A stretch of DNA of 17,262 nucleotides from Pseudomonadota bacterium (GTDB lineage: Bacteria > Pseudomonadota > Alphaproteobacteria > Caulobacterales > Caulobacteraceae). How positions within the stretch are numbered: position 1 is the first letter of the stretch; each line of letters begins with the position of its first letter. A model generated the notes under the pieces. It made no database searches. It saw only the letters and a program-made list of their open reading frames with translations, and was not told the DNA's origin. The stretch is taken from assembly GCA_023434265.1 (NCBI GenBank), contig JAEYTA010000113.1:1-17262 (forward strand), given 5' to 3'. Both the position numbers and the translations under genes were made by a program. Shown here one piece after another: positions 7,604 through 13,885 of this stretch.

Positions 7604-9829
7604 TCAGTAACGGACCGCGAGGGACAGGCCGAGGTTGCGGCCGGGCTGGGTCCAGGCGTCCAGCACGGGCGAGTCGGCGGCCACGCCGCGCAGGTCGCTC
7701 CACCAGCTGTAGGTCTCGTCGAGGACGTTGAAGACGCCGGCGCGCGCCGTCACCCGGTCGGTCAGGTTCCAGTAGGCGGTCAGGTCGAGCAGGGCGAAGT
7801 CGTCGCCGACGGCGCAGCCGAGCGCGGGATCGACCGGATCGAAGCAGTCCAGGCCATCGGTGTCGTCCGGGTCCCTGGCGTCCGACCATGTGACGATCGC
7901 CTGACCGCCGAAGCGGCCGGCCGGGTCGTCGTAGCCGAGGCCGAACACCACCTTGACGGGGTCGATGGTCGGCAGGGCGGCGGTCACGCCCGCCGAGGTC
8001 GTTTCGCCGTCCGCATAGGCGAAGGCGAAGCGGGCGCTGACGCCGTTGTCCCACCACGCGTCGGCGCGGGCCTCGAAGCCCAAGACCTCCACGTCCGTGA
8101 AGTTGACCCACTGGAACACGGCCGGGTCGGCGGGGGTGAAGGAGCCGGACACCACCTGCTGGCTGATGAAGTCCTCGTACTCCGCGCGGAAGGCCACCGC
8201 CTGACCCGAGAGGCGGCCGCCGCGGGGCAGGTCCAGGTCGCGCACGCGGGCGCCGATCTCGGCGCTGCGGCTGGTCTCGGGCTTCAGGTCGGGGTTGGGG
8301 GCCGAGATGTAGCCGAAGGCCAGGTTGCCGAAGAAGTTGTTCACCTGGCTGGGCGTCGGGGCCTTGAAGCCCTCGCCCCAGTTGCCGAACAGGCCGAAGT
8401 GGTCGGTCGCCTGCCAGACCACGCCCAGCTTGGGCGAGACGTGATCGCCCGACTGGTCGGCGCGGACGCCGGGATAGAGCGGGTCGTCGGCGGTCGACAG
8501 GTCGTAGCTGTCCCGGCGCAGCGCCGGGATGATGCGCAGGTCGCCGCCGAGCAGGCCGATCTCGTCCTGCACGAACACGCCGGCCAGGGTGTAGTCGGTC
8601 CTCGGGAAGGCGCTGGTCGGGAAGGTTTCGCCGAACGGCGGGACCGTGCCGTCGCGCACGCCCTGCTGGGTGGTCTCGGACCAGTCGCCGCCGACGGTGA
8701 CGCGGTGCACGCCGAAAGCGACCGTGCCGTCCGCCGAGACCCCGAACACCTCGTTGTCGAAGCTGTTGTCGCGCGTGCGGTCCGCCGCCGGCGCGCGGTC
8801 CTCGAAGGTGAACTGACGGCTCTCCGCCGTCTGGCCGTAGAGGGTGACGCGGCCCTGTTCGAGCCCCCAGACGTCGTCGCCTCCCCAGCCCAGATTCCAG
8901 CCCTCGCGACGCGTCGTATCGTCGGCCAGCAGCTCCAGCACCGAGGCGCTGCGGCCGCTGAGCACGTCGGCGGTCACCCGGCTGTCGTACCAGTCGTACC
9001 CCGCCCGCAGGCTGTGGCCCGGCGCGACCCGCCAGACCAGCTTGGCCAGCATGGCGTCCGAGCTCGTGTCCTGCGGATTGGCCTCGGTGCGCGCCGCGCC
9101 CTCGCCGCCGACGGTCCCCTGCGTCCCGGTCTCGTGGCCGTCGCGGGCCGTCCAGGCGAGCAGGCCGGAGACGGCGCCGTGCTCCCCGGCCAGCATGGCC
9201 GAGGTGGTCAGGCTCTCGTCGGCGGAGTTGTAGCCGACCCGGGCGCGCGCGCCGACGCTTTCGCCGGCGCGGATCAGGTCGGCGGGGTCGCGGGTGACGA
9301 AGCTGACCGCCCCGGCCACGCCGTCCGAGCCGTAGAGGGCGGACGCGGGGCCACGCAGGATCTCCACCGACTTCATCAGCTCGAGATCGGCGTAGCCGCC
9401 CCGGCCGACGCTCTGGGCCCCGAAGACGAAGCCGTCCGGCACTCGCACCCCGTCGACCACCATCAGCACCCGATCACCGCCGAGGCCGCGGATGGTGAAG
9501 CCCTCGTTCCCCGCCCGGCCGGAGGTCCCCAGCGCGGCGCCGAAGCGGGCCGGCTGGCTGACCACGCTGACGCCCGGCTCGAAGCGGACCAGGTCCTTGA
9601 TGTCCGTGGCCATCATCGCCTCGATCTCCCGGGCGGTGATGACGCTGACCGTGGCCGGCGCCTCGTCCGGGCGGACCTCGGTGCGGGTGGCCAGAACGCT
9701 GACCGGCGGCAGCTGATCCGGCTCGCCGCCCGCCGCGGTCTCGGCCGGGGCGACGGCTTGGGCCAGCGCCGGCGAGGCGGCGGCGACGGTCAGGGCGGCG
9801 AGCCCGGCGGAAAGGAGGAGAGTGCGCAT
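7604..9829 (-). CDS. TonB-dependent receptor, heme/hemoglobin type
   Basis: Outer-membrane 22-strand barrel importer energised by TonB-ExbBD. The 741-residue product has a signal peptide (cleavage ALA-QA after residue 23), a possible TonB box in PPVSVLATR (41-49), a plug domain (about 45-180) with IRGLGGDRVLMVVDGVR and ILRGPASALYGSDGVAGAVSF, and a barrel ending in the aromatic C-terminus LAVRY. GFKAPTPSQ (about residue 486) and NPDLKPE (about 511) match the FRAP and NPNL boxes of heme/hemoglobin receptors, so heme is the favoured ligand, although I see no His between the two boxes. Start chosen at ATG 9829; an upstream TTG at 9862 is rejected because it adds a non-signal extension. A Fur-like site lies 38-52 bases upstream, and the DUF6607 gene follows in the same operon. 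Confidence 0.93.
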   Translation of the reverse strand: MRTLLLSAGLAALTVAAASPALAQAVAPAETAAGGEPDQLPPVSVLATRTEVRPDEAPATVSVITAREIEAMMATDIKDLVRFEPGVSVVSQPARFGAALGTSGRAGNEGFTIRGLGGDRVLMVVDGVRVPDGFVFGAQSVGRGGYADLELMKSVEILRGPASALYGSDGVAGAVSFVTRDPADLIRAGESVGARARVGYNSADESLTTSAMLAGEHGAVSGLLAWTARDGHETGTQGTVGGEGAARTEANPQDTSSDAMLAKLVWRVAPGHSLRAGYDWYDSRVTADVLSGRSASVLELLADDTTRREGWNLGWGGDDVWGLEQGRVTLYGQTAESRQFTFEDRAPAADRTRDNSFDNEVFGVSADGTVAFGVHRVTVGGDWSETTQQGVRDGTVPPFGETFPTSAFPRTDYTLAGVFVQDEIGLLGGDLRIIPALRRDSYDLSTADDPLYPGVRADQSGDHVSPKLGVVWQATDHFGLFGNWGEGFKAPTPSQVNNFFGNLAFGYISAPNPDLKPETSRSAEIGARVRDLDLPRGGRLSGQAVAFRAEYEDFISQQVVSGSFTPADPAVFQWVNFTDVEVLGFEARADAWWDNGVSARFAFAYADGETTSAGVTAALPTIDPVKVVFGLGYDDPAGRFGGQAIVTWSDARDPDDTDGLDCFDPVDPALGCAVGDDFALLDLTAYWNLTDRVTARAGVFNVLDETYSWWSDLRGVAADSPVLDAWTQPGRNLGLSLAVRY

Positions 9830-9866
9830 GCGTAAGGCCCCGCTCGAGAGAGTGGCGGCCAATTAC

Positions 9867-9881
9867 TGCGAACGATTATCA
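9867..9881 (-). promoter_or_regulatory. Candidate Fur box upstream of the TonB receptor
   Basis: On the minus strand TGATAAT-C-GTTCGCA fits the 7-1-7 Fur pattern (TGATAAT-N-ATTATCA): the first half is perfect, the second matches 4 of 7 (11 of 15 overall). It sits 38-52 bases before the receptor ATG in an AT-rich patch that stands out in this GC-rich window, where a promoter would be expected. Hexamer assignment for the promoter itself is ambiguous (TTGATT at 9883-9888 is a possible -35). Suggests iron repression of the receptor/DUF6607 operon. Confidence 0.45.
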
Positions 9882-9919
9882 GAATCAACCGCAATAACGG
9901 CGCGGTCTTTCCATGGCCG

Positions 9920-10354
9920 TCAGGCCTCCGGCACGCTCAGCCCCGGCCGTTCGTTGTCCCAGATCATGTGCAGGATCGACCACAGGCCGTCAGGGCCGCG
10001 GCACAGCTGGATGGAGTTGATCCCGCGCCGCTCCGGCTCGACGTCGGCCGGGTCGTTGCGGGCCTCGTAGACGCTCCACACGTGAGCCATGTTGCCGAAG
10101 ATGGAAACGCGCCGATCGACTTCGGTTTCGAAGAATCCCGTGGCCTCGAAGAAGGGGGTGACGTTGGCCTCGTATGCCTGCCGGCCCATCACCAGCATCG
10201 CCGGCCGGCCGTCGGCGTCCAGCCAGGTGCGGGCCTGGCGGCTTTCGGGGTGGAAGATCTCGCGCTGGGTCGCCCAGTCGCGCGGCCCGGCGGGGCCCGA
10301 GATGCAGGCGTACATGGCGTCAACCACCGCCCCGATGTCGGACCGGTCGACCAT
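9920..10354 (-). CDS. NTF2-like (SnoaL/DUF4440-type) hypothetical protein
   Basis: A 144-residue cytoplasmic protein. The N-terminal helix pair, the FHPESRQARTW segment and the C-terminal strands (INSIQLCRGPDGLWSILHMIWDNE) fit the cone-shaped NTF2-like fold used both by small enzymes (ketosteroid isomerase, SnoaL) and by non-catalytic binding proteins. No definite catalytic dyad can be assigned. Its ATG shares one base with the stop of the KAS III-like gene (TGATG at 10356-10352), so it is probably translated by coupling to that gene, which suggests a linked role in the same pathway. Family call is tentative; the reading frame is well supported. Confidence 0.82.
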   Translation of the reverse strand: MVDRSDIGAVVDAMYACISGPAGPRDWATQREIFHPESRQARTWLDADGRPAMLVMGRQAYEANVTPFFEATGFFETEVDRRVSIFGNMAHVWSVYEARNDPADVEPERRGINSIQLCRGPDGLWSILHMIWDNERPGLSVPEA

Positions 10355-11502
10355 CAGGCGCGCTTCCGCACGAACACCGTCCCGGCCGAATAGCCGGCCC
10401 CGAAACTGCAGATCAGACCGACCTCGCCCGGCGCGAAGCCGTCGTTATGCAGGTGGAAGGCGATGATCGACCCGGCCGAGGAGGTGTTGGCGTAGTCGTC
10501 GAGGATGATCACGTTCTCCTCGGCCGTCGGCTCGCGGCCCAGCACCTTGCGGCCGATCAGCTCGTTCATGTTGATGTTCGCCTGGTGCAGCCACAGGCGC
10601 TTCAGCCCCGCCGGATCGAGGCCGAGATCGCGGGCGTGGTCGACGATCATCTCGGCGACCATCGGGACGACGTCCTTGAACACCTTTCGCCCCTGCTGGA
10701 CGAACAGCCTGTCGTCCGGACGCGTCGGGTCCGGGACCGGAGCGTCCAGCTGCGCCGTCTCGCGGGCGGCCCGGTTCAGGAAGCCGAAATTGTTGCGGAT
10801 GTTGTTCGAGAACACCGTCTTCAGCCGGGTCCCGAGGATCTCCCAGCCGTCGACGGCCTGGTCGCCCGCCTCGACGATCACCGCCGTGGCCACGTCGCCG
10901 AAGATGAAATGGCTGTCGCGGTCGCGGAAGTTCAGGTGGGCCGAGCAGATTTCCGGATTGACCATCAGCACCGCCTTGACCGAACCGGAGGCGATGAAGT
11001 CGGCGGCGGTCTTCAGCCCGAAGGTGGCCGAGGAACAGGCCACGTTCATGTCGAAGGCGAAGCCCTCGATGCCCAGCGCCTGCTGCACCTCGATGGCCAT
11101 GGCCGGGTAGGGGCGCTGCATGTTGGAGGCCGCGCAGATCACCGCCCCGATCTCCGAGGCCGGCTTGCCCCAGCGGGCCAGCGCGTTCCCCGCCGCCTTC
11201 ACCGCCATCTCGGCCAGCACCGACAGCTCGTCGTTCGACCGCTCGGGCAGGTGCGGGGCCATGCGCGCCGGGTCCAGCACGCCGGCCTTGTCCAGCACGA
11301 AGCGGCGCTTGATGCCCGAGGCCTTCTCGATGAACTCCACCGACGACGGGGTCAGCGGCTCCATCTCGCCCGCCGCGATGGCGTCGGCGTGGTCCGCGTT
11401 GAAGCGATCGGCCCAGGCGTTGTAGGCGGCGACCAGTTCAGCGTTGGAGATCGACTGGTCCGGCGTGAACAGGCCGGTGGCGGCGATGACGGCTTGGGTC
11501 AT
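10354..11502 (-). CDS. Beta-ketoacyl-ACP synthase III-like (extended FabH family) enzyme
   Basis: A thiolase-fold condensing enzyme of the KAS III type: an acyl-CoA is loaded on a Cys and condensed with malonyl-ACP or another acceptor. The 382-residue product is longer than housekeeping FabH (about 320), with an insertion near residues 25-55 (NAWADRFNADHAD). The catalytic triad is intact: C156 in NVACSSATFG, H306 in WLHQANIN, N339 in DYANTSSAGS. The length and the N-terminal insertion recall the FabH-like group that includes Pseudomonas aeruginosa PA3286, which feeds beta-oxidation intermediates into fatty acid synthesis; that comparison is from memory. Start ATG 11502 is chosen because homology begins with MTQAVIAATGLFTP. 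It lies 67 bases after the CoA-ester lyase stop and overlaps the NTF2-like gene by one base. Confidence 0.92.
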   Translation of the reverse strand: MTQAVIAATGLFTPDQSISNAELVAAYNAWADRFNADHADAIAAGEMEPLTPSSVEFIEKASGIKRRFVLDKAGVLDPARMAPHLPERSNDELSVLAEMAVKAAGNALARWGKPASEIGAVICAASNMQRPYPAMAIEVQQALGIEGFAFDMNVACSSATFGLKTAADFIASGSVKAVLMVNPEICSAHLNFRDRDSHFIFGDVATAVIVEAGDQAVDGWEILGTRLKTVFSNNIRNNFGFLNRAARETAQLDAPVPDPTRPDDRLFVQQGRKVFKDVVPMVAEMIVDHARDLGLDPAGLKRLWLHQANINMNELIGRKVLGREPTAEENVIILDDYANTSSAGSIIAFHLHNDGFAPGEVGLICSFGAGYSAGTVFVRKRA

Positions 11503-11569
11503 GGACTCTCGATGCGCCTTCGCCCCGATGCGGAGCGGGTTCTGATTGTGAACTGACCAGATACGCCCC

Positions 11570-12409
11570 TCAGGCGCGCGGGTCGAGCCGGGCCAGCAGT
11601 CGCTCGGCGGCGGCGAGGTGGAGACGCTCGACCATGCGGTCGCCGACCCGGATCGCGCCCTTGCCGGCGGCCTCCGGCGCGGAGAAGGCCGCCACGACCG
11701 CGCGAGCCTGCGCCGCCTCCGCCTCGCCCGGCGTGAAGGCCGCGTTGGCGGCATCGATCTGGGAAGGATGGATCAGGCTCTTGCCGTCGAAGCCGTACAG
11801 CCGGGCCTGGACGCATTCGGCCGCGAAGCCCGCCGCGTCGGCGAAGGCGTTGTAGACGCCGTCGATGGCCGTCAGGCCGTGCGCCCGGGCGGCGGCGACG
11901 GTGGCGGCCAGCCACGGCTTCAGCGGCTCTCGGTCGGGGGAGGGGCCGGTCCCGAGGCCGACGGCGAGGTCGTTGACGCCCAGCATCAGCGCCTCCAGCG
12001 GCGTCGCCTCGGCGGCCCGGGCGATGGCGGCCAGATTCAGCAGCGCCGCCGGCGTCTCGATCATGGCCCAGAGCGTGGCGCGTTCGGGTATCCGGCCGCC
12101 CAGGGCGCGCACGGCGTCGGCGCCGTCCACCTTGGGCGCGACGATCAGGGAAGCGCCGGCCTCGGCCAGGGCGGCCAGGTCGGCCTCCCCCCACGGCGTG
12201 TCGAGCCCGTTGATCCTCACCCCGACCCGCGGCGCGAAACCGCCGGCGCGCACCGCCTCGACCGCCGCGGCCCTAGCCGCCTCCTTCGCCTCCGGCGCCA
12301 CGGCGTCCTCGAGATCGAGCACGGCCACGTCGCAGGGCAGGGCGCGCGCCTTCTCCACGGCGCGTGGATTGCTCGCCGGCAGGAACAGGACGCTGCGGGC
12401 GGCGCGCAT
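11570..12409 (-). CDS. HpcH/HpaI aldolase - citrate lyase beta (CitE-like) CoA-ester lyase
   Basis: A TIM-barrel, magnesium-dependent lyase family that cleaves or forms C-C bonds in CoA thioesters such as malyl-CoA, citramalyl-CoA or citryl-thioester. The 279-residue length is typical. Landmarks: SVLFLPASNPRAVEKA at the N-terminus, VLDLEDAV (30-37), an Arg in VRINGLDTPWG (R65), E118 in AMIETPAALLN and D147 in LMLGVNDLAVGLG as the metal ligands, and KSLIHPSQI near the C-terminus. There are no citD/citF neighbours, so this is not part of a citrate lyase complex; a stand-alone acyl-CoA lyase is more likely. The ATG overlaps the stop of the SDR gene by one base (TGATG, 12411-12407), indicating coupled translation. 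Confidence 0.93.
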   Translation of the reverse strand: MRAARSVLFLPASNPRAVEKARALPCDVAVLDLEDAVAPEAKEAARAAAVEAVRAGGFAPRVGVRINGLDTPWGEADLAALAEAGASLIVAPKVDGADAVRALGGRIPERATLWAMIETPAALLNLAAIARAAEATPLEALMLGVNDLAVGLGTGPSPDREPLKPWLAATVAAARAHGLTAIDGVYNAFADAAGFAAECVQARLYGFDGKSLIHPSQIDAANAAFTPGEAEAAQARAVVAAFSAPEAAGKGAIRVGDRMVERLHLAAAERLLARLDPRA

Positions 12410-13086
12410 CAGACGCGTCCGACGACCGGAATCAGGGCGCCGGTGATCGCCCGGCTCTCCGGCGACGCGAGGAACAGCATGACCCGCGCCAGGTCGGCGG
12501 GCCGCACCCACTTCGCGGGATCGGCGTCGGGCATGTCCCTGCGGTTCTGTTCGGTGTCGAGGATCGAGGGCAGGACGGCGTTGACCGTCACCGAGGTCGC
12601 CTTCAGCTCCTCGGCGAGGCTCTCGGTCAGGCGGTGCACCCCGGCCTTTGAGGCGGCGTAGGCGCCCATGCCCGCGGCGCTCTTCAGCGCGGCGTTGGCG
12701 CCGACGTTGACGATGCGGCCCTCGTCCGAGCGTCTCAGGTGGGGCAGGGCGGCGCGACTGGCGTTCAGCGCCGTCTTCAGGTTCAGCGCGTGCATCCGGT
12801 CCCAGGCGGGATCGGCGTCGTCGGTGGTCTGCCAGACGAATCCGCCGGCGACGTTGAGCAGGGCGTCCAGCCGGCCGAAGCGATCGACCACCGCGTCCAC
12901 CGCGCGACGGGCGGCCTCCGGATCGGTCAGGTCGACGCCGCCCGGTTCGAGCACGCCCTCCGGCACGGGCAGGCCCGAGGCGTGATCGATCACCGCCACC
13001 TTCAGCCCGTCCGCCACGGCCGCCTCGACGATGGCGCATCCCAGCACCCCGTGCCCGCCGGTCACCGCGATCACCCGTTCCGCCAT
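12409..13086 (-). CDS. Short-chain dehydrogenase/reductase (SDR) with atypical catalytic Ser site
   Basis: A 225-residue Rossmann-fold oxidoreductase. The nucleotide loop is TGGHGVLG (9-16), a variant spacing of the usual TGxxxGxG; Asp34 at the end of the second strand favours NAD(H). NVAGG (78-82) and the YAASK motif (Y143, K147) are present, and N102 is the likely tetrad Asn. The Ser usually found 13 residues before the Tyr is Ala130 here (NVGANAAL); Ser136 is the nearest alternative. Start ATG 13086 has GGGAGG 5 bases upstream. Lies 38 bases after msrC and overlaps the CoA-ester lyase gene by one base. The substrate may be a 3-hydroxyacyl or ketoacyl compound given the neighbours, but this is inference. 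Confidence 0.92.
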   Translation of the reverse strand: MAERVIAVTGGHGVLGCAIVEAAVADGLKVAVIDHASGLPVPEGVLEPGGVDLTDPEAARRAVDAVVDRFGRLDALLNVAGGFVWQTTDDADPAWDRMHALNLKTALNASRAALPHLRRSDEGRIVNVGANAALKSAAGMGAYAASKAGVHRLTESLAEELKATSVTVNAVLPSILDTEQNRRDMPDADPAKWVRPADLARVMLFLASPESRAITGALIPVVGRV

Positions 13087-13124
13087 GGCGTCCTCCCTGC
13101 TTCGGCGACGGGCTTAGCAGATGA

Positions 13125-13619
13125 TCAGGCGGCGAACACCTTGCCGACCAGCCGCTCCAGCGCCGCCGCGTCGACCGCGTCGAACGCGGCCTTCTCCGTG
13201 GCGTCGATGTCGAGGACGGCGATCAGGTTCCCGCCGGCGTCGCTGACCGGCACGACGATCTCGCTGGCCGAGCGGCTGTCGCAGGCGATGTGGCCGGGGA
13301 AGGCGTCGACGTCCTCGACCACCTGGGTCGCCCGCGTCGCTGCCGCCGCGCCGCAGACGCCGCGGCCGAACGGGATGCGCAAACAGCCCAGGGTGCCCTG
13401 GTAGGGGCCGACGACGAGCTCGTTCCGCTTCGCCGCGTCGACGACGTAAAAGCCGGTCCAGAAGAAGGCGGGAAAGGCGTCGGCCAGCATCGAGGCGACC
13501 GTGGCCATGCGCGCCACCCGGTCGGGCTCGCCGTCAAGCACCGCCAGAATCTCCCCCTCCAGCTCGGCATAGCGTTCGGCCTTGTCGGTCGGGCGGTCGT
13601 CGCGGGCGACGTAGGACAT
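13125..13619 (-). CDS. msrC: Free methionine-(R)-sulfoxide reductase (GAF-domain fRMsr)
   Basis: Reduces free L-methionine-(R)-sulfoxide to methionine in the cytoplasm, protecting against oxidant damage. The 164-residue single GAF domain has the expected length. Three Cys fit the family pattern: C79 in TLGCLRIPFG, C89 in GRGVCGAAA and C113 in HIACDSRSASEIVVPV, with the same 10- and 24-residue spacing as C84, C94 and C118 of the E. coli enzyme. The FWTGFY stretch and DIDA also match. Start ATG 13619 gives the normal family N-terminus; an in-frame ATG at 13649 would add ten residues and lacks a ribosome binding site. May be the first gene of a run of five co-directional genes (spacing to the SDR 38 bases). 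Confidence 0.95.
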   Translation of the reverse strand: MSYVARDDRPTDKAERYAELEGEILAVLDGEPDRVARMATVASMLADAFPAFFWTGFYVVDAAKRNELVVGPYQGTLGCLRIPFGRGVCGAAAATRATQVVEDVDAFPGHIACDSRSASEIVVPVSDAGGNLIAVLDIDATEKAAFDAVDAAALERLVGKVFAA

Positions 13620-13787
13620 GGGGATGCAGTCTCCGGATGCCGGCCGCATATAGGCGGCGTCCGCCCGGCTGGCGAGGGGCCGCCGATTCCCCTCTCAGGA
13701 GAAAACGCAACCGCCTGATTCGCTTGGGCAACTCACAGCCACGCCACAAAATGGCCGGGCTGCGGCAACGCTATGTCGCAAAACGGC

Positions 13788-13844
13788 GTTAACCTTGACA
13801 GGACCTTAACTGGACCGGACTGTCCCGGTCGCGCAAAGGTTAAC
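13788..13844 (+). promoter_or_regulatory. Nested inverted repeats and a -35-like TTGACA upstream of the Sel1 gene
   Basis: An outer perfect 9-bp inverted repeat, GTTAACCTT (13788-13796) and AAGGTTAAC (13836-13844), encloses an inner perfect 6-bp repeat, GACCGG (13813-13818) and CCGGTC (13825-13830). A third TTAAC lies at 13806-13810. A perfect TTGACA (13795-13800) overlaps the left outer arm, but the hexamer 17 bases on (GACTGT) is a poor -10. A further 5-bp hairpin (13848-13860) precedes the ribosome binding site. This may be an operator, a structured leader, or both. TTAA half-sites recall CtrA boxes, but spacings of 13 and 30 bases do not fit the canonical 7. Confidence 0.45.
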
Positions 13845-13885
13845 GGACGGGCGACGCCCGCCGTTCAGGGGTGTGCGAGGGGAGT

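Noticed and set aside
6929..9835. A very long open frame on the plus strand opposite the receptor and DUF6607 genes
   Set aside because: Its translation is Gly/Ala/Val/Arg/His-rich without domains, typical of antisense frames in high-GC genes; the minus-strand proteins have clear families and signal peptides.
9830..9862. Upstream TTG start that would extend the TonB receptor by 11 residues
   Set aside because: The extension disrupts the signal peptide N-terminus, TTG starts are rare, and ATG 9829 begins a good signal sequence.
11539..11553. GTTC-N7-GAAC in the gap between the CoA-ester lyase and KAS III genes, resembling an SOS (LexA) box
   Set aside because: The alphaproteobacterial LexA box is a direct repeat (GTTC-N7-GTTC); this one is inverted. 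It is short enough to be chance, and the adjacent genes are not SOS genes.
13789..13809. TTAA...TTAA as a canonical CtrA box
   Set aside because: The spacing is 13 bases, not the 7 of the full CtrA motif. Kept only as half-sites within the dyad observation.
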